A stretch of 64,000 bases of DNA from Capillidium heterosporum (Eukaryota > Entomophthoromycota > Entomophthoromycetes > Entomophthorales > Capillidiaceae), in assembly GCA_016630905.1 (NCBI GenBank), contig WBMQ01000001.1:2232001-2296000 (forward strand), read 5' to 3'. The notes below the pieces were generated by a model. That model worked only from the letters and a program-made list of their open reading frames with translations, was not told the DNA's origin and searched no databases. The stretch's first letter is position 1; the number at the start of each line of letters is the position of its first letter. The position numbers and the translations under genes are program-made. This document shows positions 11,802 through 22,379 of the stretch, piece after piece.

Positions 11802-13674
11802 ATGAAGTTCATCCAGCTTAGCACTCAACGCCGCCTTACTACTTCTAATAGTGGCCGGACAAGAGGATACCGATGCCTCTCAGATCATTCCTAAGCTTGA
11901 AACTTCCCAGGACCTTGAACTATGGGCCAAGGAGGTTGAGCAAGCTGTCATTGATATCGAAAACAGCAACAACGGCACCACCCGCATTAGCATCAAAGAG
12001 AAACTCAAGACTGTAGTATCCGGGTTCTTTGCCGATGCCAAGAAGGAGCTCCGATGTGAGGCTTGCAAGATCGGTGTCGGTGCCACTTCTCGAGTATCCA
12101 GGTGGCCCTTCACCAAGTCCCCCATGCTATATGCCTTCGAAACCTTCTGTGAGCTGGCGACCAATAACCCTAGTTCTGTCTGCAAGGGCATCGCCCAATC
12201 TTCAGGTGAGCTGGCCTACCAGGTATTCCGTAACCTCGATTTAGACGATAGCAACGTGAGACCTATGACCTGCTATGCCTTTGGTTCCCTTTGCCCCATG
12301 CCTACCGTCCAAACCAAGCCTCTCAAGCTGAGTGCCAAACCTACCCCCAGTACTACCATCAAGTCTAAAGGTCTGACCAAGTTCATCGTCCAGTTCACCG
12401 ATTTGCACTATGACGCTGAGTACAAGGAAGGAGCTGAAGCCGATTGCAAAAAACCTATTTGCTGCCAGGCCGATAGTAACTCCGACGAGAAGGATCCCAA
12501 AAAGGTCAAGCGTCCTGCCAATAAATGGGGCGACTACAAGTGTGACAATAGCAAATTGATGACCGAATCAATCTTGAAGAGCGTTTCTTGGTTGAACGAC
12601 TACATTAAGTTCGACATGGTCCTTTTCTCTGGAGATGTCCCTGCCCATGACATGTGGAAAGAACAAATCGATAGGGCTAAGAAGACCGAATCCCAAAGCT
12701 ACCGTATGATAGACAGTAACATCGACCCCAAGAAAAACAAGATTTACCCAGTCATTGGAAATCACGAGTCAGTTCCCGTCAACTCTTTCCCCATCGACGG
12801 CAAGTTAGGTTCTGAAGATTTTTTCCTCTACAAGTTTGTTGCTGATCAGTGGAAGGCTTGGTTACCTGCCAAAGCCTTAAAGACGGTTGGTGATTCTGGT
12901 TATTATTCCGTCCAGCACAATCCCAACTTGAAGGTCATTGTCCTCAACAATAACTTGTGCTACAAATTCAATTTGTACCTCCTCCTCGATCCCAGCAACG
13001 GTGACCCCAATGGTATGCTGGGTTGGTTGATAAGTGAGCTGGATCAAGCTGAAAAGGCGGGAAGCAAAGTATACATCAGCAGCCACGTACCCCCAGGTTC
13101 AGCAGATTGCTTCCACCACTGGTCTGAAAACTTCAACACGATCGTCGAGCGTTATTCCGATGTCATAAGCGGTCAGTTTTATGGCCATCTGCATTACGAT
13201 GAGTTTGAAATCTTCTACAGCAGTAGTGTTAAGACTAGTGACAGCGCTATTTCCAATGCCTACCTGGCTCCATCCATGACTACCTTCGGTGGCATGAACC
13301 CTGGGTTCCGAGTCTATGAAGTCGATTCCGAAACCTATCAGGTCGTCGACTACATCCAGTACTACGCCGATCTCAAGAAGAGTTCCTCTTGGGATAAGAT
13401 GGCCAAGTTTGAAATCTTGTACACAGCACGTGCCAAGTATGGTGACAATATTTCCAAGGAGAAGCTGCCATACCTTACCCCTAAATTCTGGCATAATGTA
13501 ACTGAATCCTTGGAGAAGGATCAGGCCAAGTTCGACATGTACTACAACTTCCGAACCAAGAATGCCACCACATCGCCTAAATGCAATGGCAAATGCAAGG
13601 AGAATTTGATCTGTAGCTTGCGAGCTGGCAAATCTAAGGACAACTGTATGGAGTTCGACTTGAATGAGCTTTAG
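11802..13674 (+). CDS. Secreted acid sphingomyelinase (saposin B plus metallophosphatase)
   Basis: A sphingomyelin phosphodiesterase of about 620 residues. A saposin-B-like Cys-rich domain (CEACKIGVG to YAFGSLCPMP) comes first, then a calcineurin-like phosphatase domain with all metal ligands: FTDLHYD, FSGDVPAHD, VIGNHES, SSHVPPGSADC and FYGHLHYDEF. It hydrolyses sphingomyelin or related phosphodiesters outside the cell or in the vacuole. The start is odd. ATG at 11802 opens MKFIQL, but the signal-peptide core (ALNAALLLLIVAGQ) and the whole mature protein lie in the +1 frame. Slipping one base at CTT-AGC-A (11817-11823) gives a perfect signal peptide. A CACTAAC site at 11794-11800 and a TTAG at 11818-11821 mimic an intron 3' end, but no upstream exon fits. 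The C-terminus ends DLNEL. Bases 13412-13658 are repeated inverted at 10242-10488. Confidence 0.88.
13412..13658 (+). repeat. Right arm of 247-bp perfect inverted repeat
   Basis: Coding 3' end of the sphingomyelinase gene, identical to the reverse complement of 10242-10488. The arms are separated by 2,923 bp that hold the promoter and most of the gene. The repeat begins within the codons before LYTARAK and ends within MEFD, 16 bp before the stop codon's last base. Confidence 0.9.
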
Positions 13675-14338
13675 AAAATATATAGGGAAATAAAGTTTAT
13701 TTTTTGATATTAGAAGTTGTTCGTTTAATAAAACTTTTATTGTCAAGTCTATAGCAATATAATTTATCTCTTTAATCAGTATACAAGTAGAAATTATAAG
13801 CTGCTTAATAGAGGAATGCCTTTTTCTAATGAAGTATTTGTTTGTATATCTCATTGTTGAATAAAATTTAATAGAGGTGATCTGCATCAAATAATTCCTG
13901 TCCCTAGACAAATCTTCCAAATTAATATTTCAAAGATAGCAAGCTGGGAGGCTTATTTTGGAACAAAGGTAGAATAGTTGATATGGAACGGAAAAATTTT
14001 CAACACACATACTGTTGATATAAGACCAAATCTCTATTAAAATCCTAATAAAATAGGAATTATAATGAGGCTTAGCTCTATATAAGAACAGCTGCCGTAG
14101 CAAAGGCATCGGATTATTTATGTCTTTTAAAGAAACCAATTATTAGGAACAAGAGCAAAGTGGTGATTTTATGATGTTGTTTGGGGATCCATCTCGTTAT
14201 CTTAGATCTAATCTTCAAAGCCAGCCAATCAAACCGATGAAAAAGTTTGATTCATCAGCCTGAAAAAAGAAATCATGAGATTGGAGACAAAAAGCTTCAG
14301 TTTAGTTGCCCAGTCATCAAGTTCAATTAACGACAGCG
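13675..14338. other. Intergenic region, nothing convincing
   Basis: 3' side of the sphingomyelinase gene and 5' side of the PPR gene. Minus-strand frames here are extensions of antisense frames or lack motifs. No RNA gene or repeat seen. Confidence 0.5.
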
Positions 14339-17302
14339 ATGAGGTATGTTGTACACCATAACTTTGACCTCAACCAGTATACGCTCCACCAAGAACTGTA
14401 CAAGGATATGCACAAATTCAATTCAACTTGCTACCTTTTCGACATCGACATTGCTTTTCAAGCCGTACCAACATAGATTCAACAACAGAAGAGCGTTTCA
14501 CTTAGGTAAAGTTCTTGAACTAAGTTGGGGAACCTTTGTTAGTAAATCTTTTAGGCAGTACCTTTCAATTCAAGCAGTCAAGGAAAGTACAATTAGCCTA
14601 CCTTGTATTTCCGAGCCAAATTCAACAGAGGAAATTTCATCAACTACGCTTTACAGATACCTTAAAAATGGAGAGATCGAACTTGCCTGGACTTTTTATT
14701 TAGCATCAAGGAATAATCGTAATTTTAAGTTGGAGTGGTTCTGCTTCTATCATTTTCTAGGAGTGCTGTATAGTATGGATGCGAAGGCTGGTTTAGAGAG
14801 GATGTTAACTCTATTCGAAGATGCAACCAGCAGATGGGAATTGAAACTTACGCTGTCCGACTATGACCTCTGGCTCAAGTGTCTATTTTTAACTAAAAGG
14901 TACGAGAATATTGAGCCTACGTTTGTAAAAATGAGATCCTTGTTCGGATTAATTTTATCGCCTTCAGCTTACTTGACTGTTATGGACTTTTATCTGCTGA
15001 GGGAACCCGACAGAGCTTTTCGATTCTACAACAATCTCAGGCTAGAGAATTTGGATCTCGACTATTTGGGTGTCGAATTTACAACTAGATTGCTCTTTTA
15101 CTACGTGAAGATGGAACGGTTCGAAAATCTCCAGACGTTCGTAGATGAGTTGAGGTCAGGTGGTAAGATGTATGTGTCCAACTACCATCATCTTATAGTA
15201 AGATTAATGGAGTTAGGGAAGCACGATATAGCGCTAAATTATCTTAATCAGTTGACTAGTTCGAATTTTGACATCGATGTAAGCTTCTACAACTCCATAC
15301 TTTTGGCTCTGATCAAATGCAAAGCGGGACGAGAAACTACTATGACTTGGATTAAAGCTATGTCTACAGCAAATATCGAACTCAACGCCTCCAGTGTGAA
15401 TCGCCTCTTTCTGTCTTTACACCAAGACGACTGTTGAACCATCTTTCGATTCCTTTACACATCTTTTTCTCTCAACTTAGTGTTAAGCCCAACATCCCCT
15501 CCCATATCATTTTTTTTAGCTTGGCCCTTAAGCAGTCTAGCCTACTTTTAATCGACTCAGTGATTGACGTCCTTGAATTGGAGCCTACAGCATCCGTACG
15601 CTCAGTTCTATCGTATCTTTTGACCGACCTTTCACATCATGAAGATAGCATTGCCAGTTTTTCTAACCTTCCCGAAAGTATGTGGCCAAGGATGGGAACC
15701 GTGACTTACAATATATTGATCCAACATTGTGCAAAGATCGGGGCTGATGTATCACTATCTCGGATACTAAGGATAATAGATTTAAATTCGATTAAAATCG
15801 ACAAGATTACATATACGATAGTCGTTAAACATTTAGTTGGGGTGGGAGATCTTAAATCAGCTAGGAAAACAATAGAACAGATTCAAGCCCAAAATATGGT
15901 TTTAAACGCTGAGATTTACGCCTGCATAATGTCCGGACATCTCAACATCGAAGCTTATGATGAGGTGGAGTACTGGTTTCGACAGGCTGAAGTTAGTGGA
16001 GTACAGCTGATAAGTGCAGTTTATACTGTCGCCTTTAAATCACTAGCTGCCGAACATAACTGGGTAGGGTTCGAAAGCCTTCTACAGAAGTGTTACCACG
16101 ACTTGGGTGTTTCAGGATTCGATCAGCATTTGATATGTAGCGTAGCTCAAGCCTACTCCAACGCGAATCGAACTGAAGACTTAATCAAATTTGTAGATTT
16201 TCTCCGAAGGCACCACATACCCATGGATATTACTCCTTACACCGAACTTTTGAAAGCTTACGCCAGGCACGGTAAAATGGATCAGATTACACGAGTATAC
16301 AACAGCGTCCTACGATTTGGCCTTGACCTTCAACCTGAATTCTTGGCCCAGCTCGTCAAAACTACGATTATTCTTAGAGGGATTCCACCAACTTTGCAAC
16401 TGCTCGATGAGGTTGGAGATAGACTGACTCTCCCCCCTACCCTTTTCACCTACCTTCTGTTGATGTATTCAAAGCAGAATCTCACTCAAGAAACCGTTGT
16501 GATGCTCTACGATAGACTTGTCAACTTAGGCCACAACCCAATCGAAGATCCCCGTCTGTTATCGCTATTTTTAGACTCCTTTGTTAAATTTGATTCCAGG
16601 GATAAGCTTGAGGCGTTAGTCGATTTGGCCCAGACCTCTAATATCGATTATAGGAGCAGAGCTACCGTATGTAGCTTAATAAGCGCCTACCTCCACCTTG
16701 ATAAATGGGTTGTAGCTATCGCCTATCATCGCTGCCTCGTTGGTAGTGTCGCTAAGGATTCAAATCTAGGACTTGAGACGCTCAACTTAATTTCCAGGTA
16801 CTTGAGTGTTAATGGACTTTGGGGGGAATTGGATGGGCTTCTGTTCAACAAAGATATCCTTAGCTTCGTTACCCCAGATGCCTTTACTTTGCACGTCATC
16901 CTGAAATCTTGCTTAGAAAACCATCGGTACGACCTAGCTCTTTCTTACACCAAGAAATTCAAAGAGCATTTGGATGTTTCCCCCGATCTTGTCGTATGTA
17001 ATGAAGCTTTGAGGTTCTTGACAACTGCACTACCTTTCCCAAATTGGTCGAATCAACAGGATACATCTACGGTCCCAAGGCCAAGGTTTGACAATTTGGA
17101 TCTCGTCATCTCCTGGTTCAATCGAATTCAACCACCGTATGCCCCCGATAGATTAGCTTACAACTGTCTTGCTAAAGCTTTTGCCGCTGCTGGAGTCTAC
17201 GAACATCTCGGTGGTATTAGGTTGAACCTGAGTAACTTGCCCTTTAAGAACGCTAAGGATACGAGACGTAGTAGAGATAAGTTTATTGAGAAGTTAATAT
17301 AA
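14339..17302 (+). CDS. Large pentatricopeptide repeat (PPR) protein, frame broken at 15.4 kb
   Basis: About 985 residues in two overlapping frames (14346-15437 and 15356-17302). Both consist of helical-hairpin repeats of PPR type, for example VTYNILIQHCAKIGADVSLS, ITYTIVVKHLVGVGDLKSAR, YACIMSGHLN and VSFYNSILLALIKC. The N-terminus is basic and rich in Ser/Thr/Arg, as in a mitochondrial presequence. Such proteins bind organellar mRNAs and act in their stability or translation; which transcript cannot be told. The second frame is shifted by -1 relative to the first. An intron with a poor GTCTTT donor and a good CAACTTAG acceptor (about 15413-15480) would restore the frame; otherwise an indel is needed. 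At the start, ATGAG precedes a GTATGT donor at 14344, so a 34-nt intron (14344-14377) or a start at 14346 are both possible. Confidence 0.72.
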
Positions 17303-17522
17303 TATTTTGAGATGAGAGTTTAATCTATTTAATAATAATTCTTTTGGAAATAGATATAAATAAAAGTTTTTGTTAGAATGCATTCTTTCAAAGCATATCT
17401 TTTTGAGCAACATCCCAAGAATATTTAACTGAGCAATTTAATTGGAGCAAATTGGCTTGAGCAGCAGACTTTATTTTTTGAAAACTTTTACATACAAAGC
17501 TACAGCTTTCTAAAGTGAATAG

Positions 17523-18791
17523 ATGTATAGAAGTCACATCTGTCTATCGAATCTATTAATTAAACACCTACCCTCAACAAAAAAGTTCACCATGTCTAAA
17601 ACAACTCCTTTATTCCAAACGCTAACCTTGAAAGTAGACGATGCATCGATAAATTTTTCATCAAATCTAACCAACCCAACTTTGAGCCTGAAAACTGAAG
17701 AGACAGCAAATGCTCTAAGTAAGGCAAGCTCTATTATAAAATCGGGCCAGCTAGTTGGTATACCAACTGAGACAGTCTATGGATTAGGAGCGAATGGCCT
17801 AGACGCCGAAGCCTGCCAAAGAATCTATACAACTAAAGGTCGACCATCGGACAACCCACTTATTCTCCACATAAGTTCGCTAGCCATGTTGAGAACCATA
17901 CTACCCAACCTTGAGGAATCCATCTACTTGAAATACCTGCCAGTTATGGAGAAGTTTTGGCCCGGCCCACTGACCTTGCTCTTCCCAAAATCGAGCTTGA
18001 TACCGGATATTGTCACTGGGAAGGGATCGACGGTAGCTATTAGGTTCCCCAAAAACGAAGTATCACGGGCACTTATCCAGCTAGCCGACGTACCGATCGC
18101 CGCACCAAGTGCCAACAAGAGCGGGAGACCATCACCTACATCGGCTCAGCACGTATCCCAAGATTTAGATGGTCTTATTCCACTGATACTTGACAATGGT
18201 CCTTGTGAAGTTGGTGTCGAATCAACAGTACTAGATGGTTTATCGGATACACCTGTCATACTTCGACCAGGTGCCATTACCGGGAGCATGTTGCGAAGCT
18301 TCAAAGGCTTCGAAAATGTGATCGACTACAAGAAGGAATATTTCAACGCGAAAGAAGCCCACATGATCGAAAATTTCCCTCAGACACCTGGAATGAAGTA
18401 CCAGCACTACTCTCCTGATGCCAAAGTTATCTTGTTGGATTCGAAGCAAAGTCAGCAATCGTTGGAAAAGTTTTTAAGTAAAGTGCAAACCGTTATAAAT
18501 GAGTTGGATGGTTCGGTTCAAAAAGTTCGCATAGTTACTACGTCAGGTGATGATATACCACAAAGTTTTTGTGACCAGTTCAAAGATCTGAAGTTTGAAG
18601 TCTCCTTCCGAAGCTTGAATGGGTTGCATGGCGACTACAGTCAAGTTGCGTTGAATTTATTCGATAGCTTGCGACAGTTGGATGAAGATAGTGTAGATGT
18701 TGCTATCTATCAAAGCGTTCCTGACACTTCGATAGGTCTAGCCATTATGAATAGGTTACGCAAAGCTGCCCAAGTTACATACAATTACTAA
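17523..18791 (+). CDS. SUA5: Threonylcarbamoyl-AMP synthase Sua5
   Basis: Uninterrupted 422-residue frame. The YrdC domain is clear: GQLVGIPTETVYGLGANGLD, KGRPSDNPLILHI, FWPGPLTLLF, STVAIRFP and APSANKSGRPSPT, followed by GVESTVLDG and the linker PQTPGMKYQHYSPDA that closes the active site. A C-terminal Sua5 domain follows. The enzyme makes threonylcarbamoyl-AMP from Thr, bicarbonate and ATP for the t6A37 modification of ANN-decoding tRNAs. Two in-frame ATGs, at 17523 and 17592, bracket a basic hydrophobic leader, which suggests mitochondrial and cytosolic forms from one gene. It lies 220 bp after the PPR gene and converges with TIM9. Confidence 0.95.
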   Translation: MYRSHICLSNLLIKHLPSTKKFTMSKTTPLFQTLTLKVDDASINFSSNLTNPTLSLKTEETANALSKASSIIKSGQLVGIPTETVYGLGANGLDAEACQRIYTTKGRPSDNPLILHISSLAMLRTILPNLEESIYLKYLPVMEKFWPGPLTLLFPKSSLIPDIVTGKGSTVAIRFPKNEVSRALIQLADVPIAAPSANKSGRPSPTSAQHVSQDLDGLIPLILDNGPCEVGVESTVLDGLSDTPVILRPGAITGSMLRSFKGFENVIDYKKEYFNAKEAHMIENFPQTPGMKYQHYSPDAKVILLDSKQSQQSLEKFLSKVQTVINELDGSVQKVRIVTTSGDDIPQSFCDQFKDLKFEVSFRSLNGLHGDYSQVALNLFDSLRQLDEDSVDVAIYQSVPDTSIGLAIMNRLRKAAQVTYNY

Positions 18792-18937
18792 TAGATTAAG
18801 TATGGTTTAAAAGAATTTGCTTATCAAAATATACTTTGGTTAAATATTAAACTCAAAATTAACTTTAGCATACTGTTTAATAACTACTAAATATGCTATC
18901 TAATTTATTTTCCTTTAGCTCTATCTTTTTAATAATC

Positions 18938-19302
18938 CTAATTCGACAACTTGAACATCTCCTTGACCACTTCATTTTCAGAAGCCTTTTTGATTATCCT
19001 GTCAGAAACTTTCAAAAATTTGGTGGCGCATCTAGTTATACATTTTTCCTAGTTACAAAATTAAATACTAAAAACTATGTAAAATATTTTACCTCTTTTA
19101 CAGTCACCTCACTGGTATTAAAGTCTCTTGAGCAGTCCATAAAACATTTTTGGGCAAGCTCGATGTACGATTTGAAATTTTGTTCATCCTGCAAGCATAA
19201 AGGATTTAAATATACGTAATATAGAAAAAATACCTGCTTCTCCATAAAGAAGGCTTGAAACCGTTCTTGGTCTTCGTAACTCAATTTGCTGGGGTCGATC
19301 AT
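18938..19302 (-). CDS. TIM9: Mitochondrial inner membrane translocase chaperone Tim9
   Basis: Three exons (19234-19302, 19093-19188 and 18938-19048) with introns of 45 and 44 nt give a 91-residue protein. The twin CX3C pattern is complete: CFMDC in exon 2 and CITRC at the start of exon 3. FNTSEVTVKE before the second pair and ATKFLKVSDRI after it match Tim9 specifically rather than Tim8, Tim10 or Tim13. Tim9 pairs with Tim10 in the intermembrane space as a hexameric chaperone that carries hydrophobic precursors to TIM22 and SAM; the Cys pairs form two disulphides through Mia40. Convergent with SUA5, with 146 bp between the stops. The tail after the last helix is slightly longer than in S. cerevisiae. 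Confidence 0.93.
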
Positions 19303-19980
19303 TTGGCTTAGTTGTTGGTTCGGGGGAGGTAACTGAGGAAGCTTGGGAGTTCAAGTTAGGTAAAATAATCTCTGCTCAGCCAATGAAATTAGGAAGCTTT
19401 TGAACTGATCAAACTGATGGTAAAGTCAAGTCGATTTGAAACTTTGAGGGTAGGGAGACAGAACTGAGAACGAAGATAGATATATAACACATAGCAGTTA
19501 GGCAAACTGGCCACTTTCAAGGCTCTTTATGTATGCTGCTACTATATGACAATAGTATGATTCTCTTTCCAGTTTTTATACAACTCTATCAAACATCAGA
19601 TACTTTCTATAGTTCTTAAAATAGATAGCAAAGATACTTTCAACATAATCAGTAAAAGTATAAATATGCTATTCTTTTATATTGGACTGTTGTTAAAAGT
19701 ACATTATCTTTCAGCAGCATTATCTTGCCAATTCTAAAAATTTTCAATAGTAATACCTTTTCTTTAATCAACGCCTATTTCAGCTGTAAAGCTATGAATG
19801 AAAACAAAAAATAGAAGAAATAGCTGCTGGTATAGTTTTCTAATATTATTGAATTAGTAGCTTTAATCCAGCTTGGAAATTTGACATACAATCTCGATAT
19901 ACTCCTTCCAACAATTACCAAATTTGGCCATGTTTTATTTGCATATCTACTTGAACAATGCATAAACTTACAAGAATATA
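19303..19980. other. Intergenic region upstream of TIM9 and the tRNA
   Basis: No supported gene. A 62-codon minus-strand frame (19775-19963) lacks motifs. The segment should hold the TIM9 promoter. Confidence 0.5.
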
Positions 19981-20051
19981 GGCTTCATGGTCTAGTGGTA
20001 TGATTCCCGCTTTGGGTGCGGGAGGTCACGGGTTCAATTCCCGTTGGAGCC
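19981..20051 (+). tRNA. tRNA-Pro (UGG), no intron
   Basis: Full cloverleaf of 71 nt. The acceptor stem GGCTTCA pairs with TGGAGCC (one G-T), the anticodon stem CCCGC/GCGGG holds loop TTTGGGT with anticodon TGG, and the T-arm ACGGG-TTCAATT-CCCGT is perfect. The internal A box (TGGTCTAGTGG) and B box (GGTTCAATTCC) are present. A T-run follows directly. Confidence 0.97.
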
Positions 20052-20054
20052 CTC

Positions 20055-20059
20055 TTTTT
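20055..20059 (+). terminator. Pol III terminator of the tRNA
   Basis: Run of five T, four bases after the last base of tRNA-Pro; the standard RNA polymerase III stop. Confidence 0.8.
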
Positions 20060-20228
20060 GCATCTTACTAGCATCCCAGCAAGACGTTTTGGTTCCCTTT
20101 ACCGTTACTTTTATCCTGTCTTTTTATTTACCCAATTTAACTATACATACCTAAAAGCTATATTATTTAGGAGCTTGAAAAGTTTATTTAAAACTTAAAA
20201 CAATGTATTTACTGCTACTATCAATCTT

Positions 20229-21827
20229 TTACATTCTAAACACGGCGTTCATATCCATAGGTCTAGCAGTAGAAATCTGCGGCAACTGGGTAAACTTCTT
20301 TTCTTTGAGGATAGCACGTACCCTCACCAACAGATCGAGGTAGGTAAAGCCATAAGGATTGGTATTTAAAGCTTGGATCAAGGCAGCTGACATGGCCCCT
20401 GTATTGCCGATATCCGAGTTTGCTACATCGGCTGACGTCTGGTCGTCCTTGCACCCCGAGAACATGATAACATCACCAATCCCACCCTTCAATTGGCGGT
20501 TCCTTTCGACCAACTTTTTGTCTTTGAACACCTTTTCGACTCCCCCTTTCAAAGCCATAAGTGCACCTGCTACATCACCCAACTGAGTCTTTTGCCCTAA
20601 GTTTAACAAAGTAGAAGCTACTTCTTTACCGGGGTTGAAGGATTTCAAGACGCCTTTGCTACTGTATATGTAAGGTAAGTCAAGGGCAGTGCCAGAGTGG
20701 CAGCAATCGAATATAGCTGTCAACCTGCATCGCTCGGGTAGTGGCTTTACCAGGATCTCGTTCATCATATCATCGACGATCATGCCTTCAGTTTGAAAGT
20801 CTAAGGGACAGATGGTCTCGTCAAAACCATCCGACTCGTCACCATCTAGATCTTCCACTTGGGAACCGTGCCCTGAGAAGTGAAAGAACAAAGAGTCGTC
20901 AGACTGGGCATTTTGGACTAACCAATACATAGCTTGAATAATGTTGGCACGGGTAGGTAATCGCGTCATATCGGTCTGGTCGTCAGTCAGCTTAACTATA
21001 TTCTGAGGTTGGAAATGGTATTTGGTAGTCAAAAAGTTGTACAGATTGTTGGCGTCGTTGATGCACCCCTTGAGTCTAAACTTGGAGTTGATGTAGTTGA
21101 CACCGATGAGTAATGCCTTTTTGTTACCACTCAAGTTGGAAACTGGTACGATATTGCCCATACCTTCGGGCACCGGTTGGTAGTCGGTTTGGGCGCGGTG
21201 GAAGTCATTGGGTTGAGGTGGTAGATTCGAGTTGAAGGAGTTGATGGATACATCGTTATGGACTTCATCGTGATTCTGGGGGGCTGGGTTATTGAGTTGG
21301 ACATCTCCAGGCATGGGCATAGGTATGAACGCGTTCTCCGGTTGAGGCATGTACATGCTTGGCTGGGAATAGTTATTGGGTTGATCGTAGCTCTGCATAC
21401 TTGGTTGCGAGAAATTGTTGGGTTGGTCAAAGTTTGGGATATGGGGCTGGGGGAAGCTGCTAGGCTGGTCGTAGTTCTGCATATTTTGCTGGGAAAAGTT
21501 GTTGGGCTGGTCAAAGTTTGGTATATGTGGCTGAGGGAAACTGTTTGATTGATTGTAGTTCTGCATATTTGGCTGAGAGAATCTGTTATCTTGGTCGTAG
21601 TTCTGCATATTTGGTTGAGGGAAGTTGTTACGCTGGTCAAAGTCTCGATCGCTTTGATTGTTGACGTAGGCTTGCGGCTCAAACAGTTTGTTCAGATCCA
21701 TAGAACGGGTATTGTAACTTTCATCTATGAAACAGTGCATCCTAGGTATATTGAGTACGTTGCCATTCTCATCCAAGACAGAGTCGAAAACCACTTGTTT
21801 ATAGCCCTGTTCAATATTGATTGACAT
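20229..21827 (-). CDS. MCA1: Type I metacaspase
   Basis: Uninterrupted 532-residue frame. Residues 1-60 form a leader. About residues 61-154 are tandem 14-residue units of the form QPNMQNYDQPNNFS, giving the Q/N/P-rich prodomain typical of yeast metacaspases. The caspase-like p20 domain follows (GNKKALLIGVNYI, GCINDANNLYNFL), with the catalytic His in FFHFSGHGSQ and the Cys in IFDCCHSG, then the p10 part (GGIGDVIMFSGCKDDQTSAD). It is an Arg/Lys-specific, Ca2+-dependent cysteine protease active in proteostasis and stress-induced death. It converges with tRNA-Pro. The ATG at 21827 is the first in frame. Confidence 0.96.
   Translation of the reverse strand: MSINIEQGYKQVVFDSVLDENGNVLNIPRMHCFIDESYNTRSMDLNKLFEPQAYVNNQSDRDFDQRNNFPQPNMQNYDQDNRFSQPNMQNYNQSNSFPQPHIPNFDQPNNFSQQNMQNYDQPSSFPQPHIPNFDQPNNFSQPSMQSYDQPNNYSQPSMYMPQPENAFIPMPMPGDVQLNNPAPQNHDEVHNDVSINSFNSNLPPQPNDFHRAQTDYQPVPEGMGNIVPVSNLSGNKKALLIGVNYINSKFRLKGCINDANNLYNFLTTKYHFQPQNIVKLTDDQTDMTRLPTRANIIQAMYWLVQNAQSDDSLFFHFSGHGSQVEDLDGDESDGFDETICPLDFQTEGMIVDDMMNEILVKPLPERCRLTAIFDCCHSGTALDLPYIYSSKGVLKSFNPGKEVASTLLNLGQKTQLGDVAGALMALKGGVEKVFKDKKLVERNRQLKGGIGDVIMFSGCKDDQTSADVANSDIGNTGAMSAALIQALNTNPYGFTYLDLLVRVRAILKEKKFTQLPQISTARPMDMNAVFRM
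21366..21647 (-). repeat. 42-bp tandem repeats in the metacaspase prodomain
   Basis: Six to seven copies of a 42-bp coding unit (14 residues, consensus Q-P-x-M/I-x-x-Y/F-D-Q-P-x-x-F-S/P). Two classes alternate, one centred on NMQNY and one on HIPNF, which suggests expansion by an 84-bp two-unit block. Confidence 0.85.
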
Positions 21828-22379
21828 TTTTGTAAAGGAGTTGAAGGGGTAAAAATTTTATCAGCTTGTTGAGTCTATAGACGTTGATCAGAAAGAATAG
21901 AAGCGTGTGCTTTTACGCTTCAAATGAATCCTAAACCAGATATGGTAAACATTCCATTTAGTGTAGCATTAAACGTATATCTAAATATAAGTTTTTATCT
22001 TGTACTGAACTCAAATTCTAATTGCTAGTTTGCTAGCAATTCACTAATTATACGTAATTTTTCATCTGTTTTTAACGTTGTAAACCAGATATCTAGGTAA
22101 AATTACGTAAATTTTGTAGATTGCTGGCAAATCAGCAATTGATAAACAGGCTCACTAAAATGTACTATAAAAGCATACCTACTTATACATAGATTCTACT
22201 TTATACTACAAAAATATACGAATATTTTATTTTTTGGAATGTTCTTGAAGAGGGACGGCGAAATCCATTAACTTTTCAAGGTCAAATCAAACGAATTTAT
22301 CAAGGACTACCCAGAAGTCGTTTTGCTTCGTTTCCTTTGAGATCGCTGTAAATTTCAAAGTATTTCACCATACTCACCC

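Noticed and set aside
13099..13920. 273-codon minus-strand frame antisense to the sphingomyelinase
   Set aside because: A shadow of the real gene; the sense strand has all catalytic motifs and the antisense frame has none.
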